Under the pieces are notes generated by a model. It was given only the letters and a program-made list of their open reading frames with translations. It was not told where the DNA came from and ran no database searches. A stretch of DNA of 64,000 bases from assembly GCA_004026145.2 (NCBI GenBank), contig CP034977.1:3127984-3191983 (forward strand), written 5' to 3'. Below are positions 1 through 25,008 of the stretch, piece by piece (the stretch's first letter is position 1; every line of letters begins with the position of its first letter). A program made the position numbers and the translations under genes. Source of the stretch: Takifugu bimaculatus (Eukaryota > Chordata > Actinopteri > Tetraodontiformes > Tetraodontidae).

Positions 1-156
1 TTAAAAACGAATAAAAACCCAGCAAAACTAATTGATATATTTATGTTTATATGTTATGTTTTGGATTAATACTGTTGCTGTTTAAATATTCTGATTTTAT
101 ATGTAAAGCCAAGGAATAACGGAATATTTTGGTGCAGTTTTTCGGCACCACGTGAC

Positions 157-172
157 TTTATTGTGCTTTATT
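157..172 (-). promoter_or_regulatory. Two poly(A) signals of a minus-strand gene
   Basis: TTTATT occurs at 157-162 and again at 167-172, which reads AATAAA twice on the minus strand. Both lie about 310 bp beyond the stop codon of the minus-strand terminal exon at 483-649, a normal 3'UTR length. This supports a real gene end entering the window from the right on the minus strand. Confidence 0.5.
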
Positions 173-482
173 TTGGAACACGACCAAGAGAGCGATGAGG
201 GAAGAAGTCTGTTGGTGATGAAAATCAGGGTTGCTTCTCTTTCCCCTGTTCGCTGTTCTGCTTGATTGTTGGGCTTAATCGTCTTTTCCCACCGGGGTTT
301 GATGGGGCGCCATTTTGGCTGACAGTACGTACGAGAGCTGTGAGTTTGAGGGACTGGAATAGATGATGTATGTGGAGGAACGGTTGAAAACAGAACCTTG
401 TAAGTGAGAGTGGAGTGAATGGTGAGCGGGAAGATGTTGAGTCGCCTCCACCCCAGGAGGAACCAGTGCCTTCGTTCCTGAA

Positions 483-649
483 CTATTTATTCAGGATGTC
501 GGTCCAGCTGTTTATCAGTGAATCGTGCAGGAATGAGTCCAGCATTGTTTCGAAGCGCCGCTCCAGCTGCTCCAGCCCCATGTGGACCCTCAGCATCGAC
601 TTCTCCTCCTTTTGTCTCCTCTTTTCTGAAGCTTCTTGCTGTGACAGTT
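483..649 (-). CDS. Terminal coding exon of an unidentified minus-strand gene
   Basis: On the minus strand an open frame of 55 codons runs from a CAG acceptor at about 650 to a TAG stop at 483-485. The peptide is charged and helical: an EKRRQKEEK stretch, then LEQLERRFETMLDSFL, and an end of SWTDILNK. It reads like the C-terminal coiled coil of a larger protein. Two AATAAA signals follow about 310 bp downstream. The acceptor has a poor pyrimidine tract, so the exon start is uncertain. I could not find further exons between 650 and 2300 with confidence and do not recognise the family. If real, the gene is divergent from slc43a2 and might share its promoter region. The overlapping plus-strand open frame looks less protein-like. 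Confidence 0.4.
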
Positions 650-2229
650 CTGATGAACACGTCCGTCATAGGTGTTCAAAACCCACTAACTCTTTCAAAA
701 TGTCAACTTTTTTTTTTAAAAAGGTTCAAAAATTCCACAACTACTGTCTTATTTTAATCCATTTTTTTAATTTTGCAGGAGAAATTAGTTTTTTTTCCTT
801 ATGTTTCAATGACCATGGCACAGAGTTCTGAATCAGCATTCGATGCTCAGCAGGACAATAACAATAACCAGCTTTAAAAAAGGCCTGTTTCTGTCCTGAA
901 ATCTGACCAAAGACCAGCCGTGAAAACTGTTTTTACCACAGGTGCTTTACAATGTTTCCGAGACTTTTCTTTTTCCTGCTTTTTTCTCAGAATTTACTTA
1001 ACAATGGAACTTTTTGGCAGGTGGAATCTGCCAATCGTGGGATTAGATCCTGCACTACAAACCAGCCAGAGATCCTGTTGATTGATGATTTATAGTTGTC
1101 TGATTTAAATATTCTTGAGTGTTGTTGTCAGGTGGGAGATCTGATGTACAGAATGTTTTCTGGGTTATAAATGAGCGACTCAAACCGACTGAGGTTTAAT
1201 GGGAAACATTGAGAGTTAAATAGAAACACTTTATTCCTGTTTTTTAACATGAACTTGTGCCTTGACAGCTCACAACATGAGAGATTTGTGTTGAAATGTA
1301 AGAAACAAAGAAACCTCCCTGACAGACTCTGGTGTTTCTAAAAGGCTCCAGCAGCACACGAACGTCTCCTCTCTTTGTTTTTGTCGAGCTGCAGATTTGC
1401 AGGTGTTTTCGGTCCTGACTGACCTGTAATCGCCACACAAATGTAACAGTCATGCCAACACACTAAAAAAAAGAAATACTAAAGATCTGAAAATTAAACA
1501 CTGATCATTAAATATGGATAAATGGCTGCTGTGTGTTCCTTGCAAATAATCAGAAAAAGGATTTAAAAAAAAATATCTCCATTTATGTTGTTTTACAAGA
1601 TGTCAAGATTTAGATTTTTACACAGTACTGTTTTTGTGGTTATTTTAAAATGTTATAGGCTGCAGCTTGATGTCTAGCACTTCATACTTTGCAAAGACAT
1701 GTATAGAGTTATAGCAGCATTTATAAATGTGCACAGATTAATGAAATCCCAGATTAGATGCATATGACACCGAGAATGCTGCAGTTCCGCCACCAGATGT
1801 CGCCATTGGTGCGAATATTTCCGCCCCTCCAGGCTTTAAGTGTTTTTCTCTGCTCTATTGTTTAAAGAACACCGGTCTCAATACACTGTGGTGGAAGTTT
1901 TTACAGCCTTTGTGTACTCTAAACCATAAATCTTCCAATATATAAAGACGTTTAATGTCATTTGTCAAAGCTATCATAAAATCTGAGCTTTGACGTCATT
2001 AAAAAACTGAAACAAATCAAAAGTTTGACATAATAAATCCTGGTTTTATTTCCTTATAAGATTTAACAAATCAGTTTTTTAAAAAACAACAATGCAGACA
2101 AGACGAGGGCAACGTGATTAAATGTCCTCCCGTGTTTGTTTTTGTCTCCACCAGTCTAACTTCAAACACTTGGACTGGTCCCCCGAGAAAAATTCTGCAT
2201 TGAGAAATAACGCACATGTAATATTACAG
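650..2229. other. Intergenic or intronic stretch, no gene supported
   Basis: AT-rich sequence between the minus-strand exon at 483-649 and the slc43a2 promoter. Short open frames, for example minus strand 1244-1453, lack family resemblance or matching splice phase. It probably contains introns of the minus-strand gene, but I cannot place exons. Confidence 0.4.
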
Positions 2230-2345
2230 CGCTCTGATTGGCTCCCGACGTCTCTATCTGCTGCGGGAGCCAATAGGGTGGCACCGTTGTTTGTGCACGT
2301 CTGGGTGCCGCTATAAAGCTGTAGCAATGAGGGATGAGAGGAAAA
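2230..2345 (+). promoter_or_regulatory. Proposed distal slc43a2 promoter with CCAAT and TATA boxes
   Basis: An inverted CCAAT box (ATTGG, 2237-2241), a direct CCAAT box (2270-2274) and a TATA element (TATAAAG, 2312-2318) are spaced as in a conventional core promoter. This predicts a transcription start near 2340-2345, immediately upstream of the proposed non-coding exon that ends in a splice donor at 2492. Confidence 0.6.
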
Positions 2346-2491
2346 GTGTCGTTTCAGAGAAAGCAAAGAGTCCTGTGTGTGAGATTTCCACCGCTCCGTG
2401 GTGTTTTGTCGTCGGGGAACATCTGGGGCTGCAGAGGCGGCTTTGACTGAGGACGCAGGCGACCATCGTCCCCTCAAATCCACAGGCGCAG
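2345..2491 (+). other. slc43a2: Proposed non-coding first exon of slc43a2
   Basis: The segment lies just downstream of the TATA element at 2312 and ends at a good donor (GCAG followed by GTAGGT at 2492). The next acceptor that joins it to the coding start is near 4426 (AATTCCAG). No coding frame is expected here. The 5' end is estimated from the TATA position only. Confidence 0.5.
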
Positions 2492-4021
2492 GTAGGTCTG
2501 CGCGCCGGAGATGCTCCGGCCCGGGGAAGCTGACTCATGTTCTGGCTGCCGTTCGCACAAGAAATGAGCATCCCATCATGACGGGGGCCGTTATCGCGCC
2601 TGATCCGTGCGTTTTTCGTGCCCTTCCGAGCGGTTTCTTCTTTGTTCACTTGGCTGCAGAGATGAAACGGATGCGGGTTGCACAACTGTTTTAACTTGCA
2701 GGCGTTTTTACAGAATTAGTCATTCTGATTACTGGAGTGTTTTATGGATACCATAATATTCAAACCCAAATCACGCGTGAGAGGATTTCATCGGGTACGA
2801 ATGCGGGTTTTATTGCGTTCGCCCGATGACCAAAGTAGGCTACGGAATGTTTCCAGCACTGCGTAAAAGTTATCATTAAAATTCCTTCTAAATCGCGCTA
2901 GATTACGGAAATCAGATGTGAGGCGTCAGATTAAAAGTCTAGGCTGTTAAATCTGGAGTCTTTGTCTTCCCGGTCCGCTCTAAATGAACTGTCTTTGTTT
3001 CAGAAACATGACGGTAATTCCGCGGTCTGTTGATACCGAACAGCTGAGCGCCTCTTGTCGAGATGCGCGTAAAAGCACCGAAAATCAGCCGCTCTGTTCC
3101 GGAAAAAGAAAGGCATTGATTTCAAAATAAAAGCACCGAACGTTGGCATTTTAAAATACAGGCGTCCGTTATCATTCTATTTTTTTTACATGGATTGAAT
3201 GAATACTTATATTTTCCTTTTATGCCCTAATAGAAGTCAAATTAATTCCCTCCGTTAAAATGTCTCCAGCGGTCAGGAGAGGACTTTTATTTAAAATGCG
3301 GAATACAGTTATTTAGTTTTGGCCATCTTGACTCTGTGAGAGAAGGAGGAAGAGGAGGAGGCGGGGTTGTTGATGCAGATTGGAGGGGGGGTATATTTTG
3401 CGGATGATTTCAGTCCAGTTCAGACCAGTTCCAGGTCTTTCATTCACCGCAGTATATTTATTGTTCCCCGCTTCTCTCGACTTCTTTGTTCCAAGTTGCA
3501 CAATAAAGCAATATTCTTTAATAAACTGGCATTTATGTTGCACAATAATGTAGCTAACAAAGGAACACCCATTTGAAAATGTTCTGTATTGTTGTTATGG
3601 ATTGTGTTGTGCATTCATGCGAGCCTTTTTATGACAGTTTAAGACACTTTTAGACATTAACTGTCATTATATCAATGACTGAGGAGGTACCTGAGAACCG
3701 AACCGCTTCTGTTGCGTTCAAGTGCAGATTTGTTTTCTGACACACACACGTCTGATCGGTGCAGATCAGGGAAGAAAATTCGGAGATCCTCACAGTTCAG
3801 CTGATGTATTTATTTGCCATCAGCCCATGAGGCAATCGTGTCCTGAACTTCAGATAATGAATAAAGTTGCTAAATTTGAGAATCAATCCCTCTAGTCTAG
3901 CCTAAACGTACAACGCCAGAATTCACATCTTCTCAAAAACATTTTTTACCAAACTCGTATTTAACCTTTAAATGCCCCAGTATAGTGGTCCTTCGCGTGG
4001 GTCTGAAGGTAACTTCGTCCT
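2492..4021 (+). other. Proposed first intron of slc43a2
   Basis: Sequence between the proposed non-coding exon and the second promoter-like cluster. I see no coding exon. It contains a purine-rich patch near 3340-3365 and AT-rich stretches. Confidence 0.4.
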
Positions 4022-4135
4022 CACGTGCAGCTGCCTCACGAGCGATGTCACCAGCAGCCAATGGGAGAAGAGCAGGGGAACCCTCCGACCAATCACATCT
4101 GCTGATGGGCGGGGCTACTAAATATTTAAATAAAG
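4022..4135 (+). promoter_or_regulatory. Proposed second, proximal slc43a2 promoter
   Basis: An E-box CACGTG (4022-4027), two CCAAT boxes (4058-4062 and 4089-4093), a GC box (GGGCGGGGC, 4107-4115) and a TATA-like run (4123-4134) fall in correct order within 115 bp. A start near 4155 would give a contiguous leader into the ATG at 4495 or splice into the acceptor at 4426. The NF-Y sites, Sp1 site and TATA run are seen directly; promoter use is inferred. Confidence 0.5.
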
Positions 4136-4419
4136 AGTTGGGCACGTTTGAGGCCTCAGCTGTTATCTGTTTTCTATCTTCCTGCAGAACTCTAACACAG
4201 TACTGGGGTTTAATTAAAGGTTACACACGAATTTTGTTGGGCTGTTTTTTTTTTTATTTTTATTTTTTTAAAACTGCAGCTTATCAAATAAACAAAGACA
4301 AACAAATGGCAACTATTCTAAATAAACCAAAGGTGCCCAAACATTTAGAATGCTCCCAGGAAGGTCACATGATGAACTTTAATCTTAATTTAATATGCTA
4401 ATTCTCTCACTGCTGCTGA

Positions 4420-15884
<11,465 letters not shown>

Positions 15885-18041
15885 ACCCTGAGTGACAGGT
15901 GAAGTTGAAAGAAAACAAGCCTCCAGAGCGTCCAGGCTACTCTGCAGAGGGTGCAGGAAAGGAGACGAGTGACACTTGAAGTTCCTTCACCCTGACCTCA
16001 TCTGCAGCCAGACACCCACAACGAGCTCCACATTCCCACATCCACTGGCAAACCTTTGTGGTTAAATATGACTACACACCACTGTGACACTCACTTCCAC
16101 CCTCTCTGATACTACACACTGTGAGAAACATGACACAGACACACACAAGCAGACACACACACACACACACACACGCAGACACATGTGGAAGAGAAAACAG
16201 ACTAACAGGAGGTAAAAAGCACCAGTGGACCTCCTAATTCTCCCCAGAGAGTTTCATCTTTTGCTTGGTTCTTTCAATTTATTATCTCGATAATACTACT
16301 TTAACTTCTACCAGTAAAGAAGAAAACGAAGTTGCAAAGAAGAGACGAGCAGGACGCACATTTAAGAGTATCTGTAGTTTTAAAAAAAACAAACAACAAC
16401 TTGATGTTATTGTGCTTTTACGTGAGCCGCTGCAGGTTAATTGTGTGTCCCGGTCTCACCTTGAGGGCATTAACTGTATAAGAATCAAGAAACAGCAGTA
16501 TTTTTAAACAAGACTAAACCATTTAGTTTGCTGGTATTTTTTTTAACAGTAGAAAACACTGCATAGTATAAGCTGCACTGCATGATGCCAGAAGCAGTGC
16601 TGGTGACATGTTAACTTTTCACTGATTTACACCTGCAGGAAGACAATCTGTACTCGTAGCCTGTGTCTGTCTGCTCAGCTTTACGCGTGTAATCCTCCTC
16701 TGTACTGTAATGTGTAATCTCCGTTTGCATTTTCATGCTGTATTTTTCTGCAGTACGATCACAGGTGTCTGTAAACTCCCCTCCGATACGACATGGACGA
16801 GGCGGGGTCTCAGTGCTTATTACGCACGCTCCTTGCATGTGTTGCAGCAATAAGTGCTTCTGTGAGGCTCTGGGTAACACGCTGTCTCAGTCACACACAG
16901 ACAGGAAGATGTGTAATTTTTATAAATCACAAAGGTGCTAGATTAATTACAGGTTTGTTTTTGCTGCTTGGAGAAGCTGATGGGTTCTTTTATATATACA
17001 GTATATATACAAGGTAAATTACTGCAGTTAAATTACTCATGAGAGCCGTTTCTTTATTCTCCAAAGAGCAAATCAAGTTATTGTTGCTTAGTTGTGCAGC
17101 AGCAGCAGCTCTGGGAAACTTGATTTCACCTCACAGATATAAAAGGGAGATTTTCTTAAACGCATCAGGCTGATAAAGACGCGTCGCACCCGAATGCCAT
17201 GTAGAGGAGCTCCTCGGACCTGTCCCCGCCTGGCAGTAACTCACAGAGGCACTGCCAAAGACAGCCATGACCCTCAGAGTGCCTCAGCGTTGCACAGGTG
17301 AAGGAGAAGGAGAAGATCCGGTCAGGATTAGGCAGCCCCCCCCCCTCTCGTTCCTTCTTTCACTTCCATCCACTGATGTGCTCACTGATGACAGGAGCTG
17401 AGAGACAAGCCTCCGATGACCCCCGAGAACGACTAAAGGAGAAACGAATGGCACACGATGCACTTTAGACCCACAGGTGGACGTCAGGCACGTGTCGCAG
17501 AGCAGCCCATCCACGCTGGGTCCTACCTGCAGGGGGCAGCGGCTCACTGGTGATGCACGAATGCGAAAAGAATGTAAACCCACAGCTTCAGAAGTGGCTT
17601 CTTTTGATTCAGGATGCAGGAATGGAAAGATTATTTTTTTATACTTGCTGGAAAGTGTAGCGATCTGTTTGAAATATGGCCTTGTCATCGAGTCTTGTCT
17701 CTCGGTTCCCATCAGAACATATTCATCCTGGTTCGGAAGCATGGGTTTCACGTCGAATTGTAAACTGAAATGTCCGTTTGTGTCTTTTATTTCGCGTAGG
17801 AGATTGATTAAAAAAAAGGAAGAAATTCCTTAAATCCAAATGTCCCGTGTGGCAGGTAAAAAGTGGATAATACATCTTCACTATATTCTCTCGCACTAGT
17901 TAATCAACATTTCCACCGTTGCATTTGTGTCCTTTCATAATATTATGATATTATTTGACTCCAGCTCTGTGAATATGCCAACATGATTTATTGTTATTAT
18001 TTTTTTTTAATTTGAAAACACATCCTAAACCTACTATGAAT

Positions 18042-18071
18042 TGCCATCACATGTGGCTCCATGTGATGGCA
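18042..18071 (+). other. Perfect stem-loop in the slc43a2 3'UTR
   Basis: TGCCATCACATG (18042-18053) and its exact reverse complement CATGTGATGGCA (18060-18071) flank a 6-nt loop. All 12 pairs are Watson-Crick, so the transcript can form a stable hairpin about 420 nt before the poly(A) signal. Confidence 0.75.
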
Positions 18072-18495
18072 GAGCCTTTGTTTTGGGATGATGTTGAACC
18101 TATTCAGCCCTTTCCTTCACTGTCGTACCTTAAACTGGCCATTTCTATGTTTGACGGCATCATTGCAACAGTTTCACCCTAAACGCTCGGGATGTTGGTG
18201 TGTTTATTGGTGATTTATTGACTCGATTGTTTGTGTCGTATCGTTAGGAGATGGGATGATCATTTTTTTGGCATGTTTGTTTTCCTACCATGTTCCTATT
18301 GAGTTTCGCTGGAGTATATTTGCATCCTTTTCTTTGATGTTTACAAGAATGTGCATCGTCACGGTCCTGTGGTATGTTTGGTTTACTTTTTTCTCTTTTT
18401 CTGTGTCTTGTACCACATTATAGCCATTGCCATTGATGTTTCAAGTCATGATGTTTCAAATGAAAGAAGAAAAAAAAAACACATATATGAAGCGA

Positions 18496-18501
18496 AATAA
18501 A
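18496..18501 (+). promoter_or_regulatory. slc43a2 poly(A) signal
   Basis: Canonical AATAAA, 2.6 kb after the slc43a2 stop and about 870 bp before the pitpna start codon. Confidence 0.65.
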
Positions 18502-18520
18502 CACAATAATTTGTAAAGAT

Positions 18521-19369
18521 GAGTGTATTATTTTAAGAAAACAATGTTGTTTCTGACCAGCTCAGAACTGCTGAAAATCAAAACATTTGGTATTTCTCTG
18601 CAACCTGACAACAACAGCAACAACCACAACAACAGGATTCTAGCATCAATTTGTCTTAACGTGTCTTTGACCTGTGCTCTAATTCATATACAGGTTCAGC
18701 TGGAATCGAGGGCTCCTCCCTATACTGGTTTAACAGAACTCGGTCTCAAATACACTTTGTTTAAGGGCGATGAAACTGGGTGTGAGTGGTTCTCGTGAAC
18801 AAAAACAACTATGAGTGTGCCTATAGTAACTACAGACCCCGTTGTTTTACCTCCCAATTCTGAATTACCTGAATTCGTTGTTGCCAAAACAAGAGCAAAA
18901 CAGAACCAAAGATCAGACGTTTCATCAATCTGCAAGATTTATGTAGATCATCAACTCAGTGCAGGGAAAATCCTGTTCTCACATCATGTGATTTGTCTTT
19001 ATTTAACTTTACTATGATTCTGGTAGAGTTGGATCAGGATTTAAGTGATTTGAATATTACACGGAAAAAAAGGGGGAAGAGTCAACTCATTCTGTGACTA
19101 ATTGTTTACTGCCGTCTTTTACGCCATGTAAGTTTGGGAGTCGCAACTTCACCTTTCCAACCAGATTTACCGGATGCACTTGAACGCCTCGTCGGGTTAC
19201 CTGAAAGGCACCGCCCCCTCGTAGCCACGCCCCCGCGGTTCCACGGCATCAGCCAGGAAGAAAGGCTCGAGGACCAGGAACCCAGAGAACCTGCCGGCTT
19301 TTGTCTGTAGATTTAAACTTAAACACAGATTTGCCTCCTGCTCTGCTCCGTGGGCCACACAGTGTCAGC
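18521..19369 (+). promoter_or_regulatory. slc43a2-pitpna spacer with GC-box promoter of pitpna
   Basis: Spacer between the slc43a2 poly(A) signal and the pitpna ATG. Two GC-box-like motifs, CCGCCCCCT (19211-19219) and CCACGCCCCC (about 19225-19234), mark a TATA-less housekeeping-type promoter, so pitpna transcription probably starts between 19240 and 19330. The remainder is AT-rich and featureless. Confidence 0.45.
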
Positions 19370-23309
<3,940 letters not shown>

Positions 23310-23394
23310 CTGTGGTAAGTGTTCAGGCACTGCTTCACTATTTAAAGATGTGGCAAGCGTTCAGCTGTTGCTTTACTATTTACGTTCCTTTAGG

Positions 23395-24085
23395 TAAAGG
23401 TGGGTCTACTGAGCATGCTGGGATCCTGCCTCCCCTTCAACTTGCTGCACTACAGTCTCCAGCATCTCAGTGACAAACCATCCCAAGATCTCCGTCAAGA
23501 TCGACCTCGCCAGGCTGATAAAGAAACATCACATCAGCCCGCTGCTTCTGAATGCCACCCATGTGGAGAAGCTTTTCAGACCTTTCCCCACCTGGCAGTA
23601 ACTCGCAGAGGTACTTCCAAAGACAGCCGTGACCCTCAGAGTGCCTCAGGGTTGCACAGATGATGCAAAGAGGGGATCCAGGAAGAATTTGGCAGCTCCT
23701 CTCTTTCATTTATCTCTCTTTCACTCTCATCCACTGATGGGTTCACTGATGACAGGAGCTGAGCGACAAGTCTCTGCTGCCCTCTGTTGCTCATGAAATT
23801 ATTAACATGTGACGCACTTTAGACCTACAGGGGGGCCTACATGAGTTGCTGAACAGCCCGTCCACACCATCACTGGTGATGCATTTTTTTCCCCAAAAAA
23901 AACGTAAACTCACGGCTGCAGATGTGTCTGCTTTTAATTCAGGATGCGAGAAAGGAAAGAATATTTTTTATATTCACCAGAAGGAGCAGCACATCTGAAA
24001 TTTATTGAGCCTTGTCTCTCAGTTCCAATCAGAACATACTGATGCTTAATCAAGTGCGTGTGTTTCATGTCCAATTAAATGCATT
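23395..24085 (+). pseudogene. Decayed copy of the slc43a2 last exon and 3'UTR
   Basis: From the acceptor-like CTTTAG at about 23388-23395 the sequence matches the slc43a2 last exon (VNVGLL...CLPL...L against VKVGLLSMLGSCLPFNLLHYS). It remains recognisable to about 23508 (ATCCCAAGATCT in both). It then joins directly to sequence matching 17161-17775 of the slc43a2 3'UTR, for example CCACTGATG, CACTGATGACAGGAGCTGAG and TTGTCTCTC. About 1.3 kb of intervening parent 3'UTR is absent. Intron-side bases are retained before the exon, so this is a genomic duplication, not a retrocopy. The coding part lacks the true stop and upstream exons, so it cannot make a transporter. It lies 85 bp after the pitpna stop and before the next AATAAA. 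Confidence 0.85.
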
Positions 24086-24115
24086 TAAAATTGAAACGTT
24101 AATTGAATAATAATG

Positions 24116-24121
24116 AATAAA
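24116..24121 (+). promoter_or_regulatory. Likely pitpna poly(A) signal
   Basis: AATAAA 807 bp after the pitpna stop. I saw no canonical signal between them, so the mature 3'UTR should include the slc43a2-derived copy. Confidence 0.5.
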
Positions 24122-25008
24122 AGCTCTTAACTTCAAAAGTATACCATGTGGCATATTTTTTTTTAAAAGATGGATAGAATATTTTCACTACTAAATTTGG
24201 GCAAGTTTTCTTTCCAAAATGTAATATTTTAATAGTACTAGTTACTTGCTCCTCGTCGTCTGCAAGATGCTTAGCTAAAATAACCATTCAACTAATGATA
24301 CAGAAAAATAAATAAATAATTAAGCTTTCTGAGGAAAGACACATTTGTTTAAACTAAGGATTATTCAAAGTATACATTAAACCCTCTTGCTACTATTCTG
24401 AATACAGCCAGTGTCTTCAATACAGCGTGGACGCCTGTAAGAACTGCAATAATAATTGTGTAATAACGAGTGTCAGTGTGAGTAGTTTGTGCTGCACTGG
24501 GCTTTCCGGCTCATTCAGCGTGTAGGTGCTTCCAATAAAGGTCACAGTAGCAAAATTATTGATCGACTGAAAGAAAGAAACCAACACCTGAAGAAATGTG
24601 CTCCAAATGTGTATTTGTGCAGGAGGTATCAGCACGAAGACAAAACGCTGATCAACAACATGATTGAATTCTGGGGATTGTGATGACACCTTTGATTTAA
24701 CTCTGACCTGGACTGAGACGGGTTGATACTAACAGGTCTTCACATCTGATAGTAATTGATAGAATTCAAACTGTCAACTGAGTCGAGTCTTGGCCTCTTC
24801 ACAGGACGCCCAGTTCTTCTCCTTTACGGGTGAGTGTGAAACCAGGGATCAGGCCGGCAGAGATAAATTAAACGCTAAAATATACATTTGAAAAAAAAAA
24901 CATCAGTGAAATCGTGGACAGGAAAAATAAAATTATTAATTGCTAACAGTTATGAACAACAACAATCATTTCACTTCATTTTTAATGGTGTGACTGAGCC
25001 TCAGATTG
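24122..25008. other. Spacer between convergent pitpna and SLC6 genes
   Basis: AT-rich sequence with short open frames and no family resemblance. It should contain the SLC6 gene 3'UTR on the minus strand. I looked for a further C-terminal SLC6 exon here and did not find a convincing one. Confidence 0.45.

Larger units (their letters stand above)
15885..18520 (+). other. slc43a2: slc43a2 3'UTR
   Basis: About 2.6 kb from the TAG stop to a canonical AATAAA at 18496-18501. It includes a (CA)n run at about 16138-16174, a block at 17161-17775 that is duplicated downstream of pitpna, and a perfect 12-bp stem-loop at 18042-18071. Open frames inside it do not resemble proteins. Confidence 0.7.

Noticed and set aside
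415..831. 138-codon plus-strand open frame
   Set aside because: It overlaps the better supported minus-strand exon, has a low-complexity phenylalanine-rich end from T-runs, and resembles no protein.
2118..2694. Overlapping open frames on both strands around the slc43a2 first exon
   Set aside because: They lie in GC-richer promoter and leader sequence, overlap each other on opposite strands and show no domain.
17284..17833. Open frames of 118-155 codons in the slc43a2 3'UTR
   Set aside because: They are not kept open in the diverged copy at 23513-24085, so there is no sign of selection for coding.
23400..23663. 87-codon frame after pitpna
   Set aside because: Its first part is the slc43a2 last exon and the rest is translated 3'UTR; it has no upstream exons and is better called a pseudogene.
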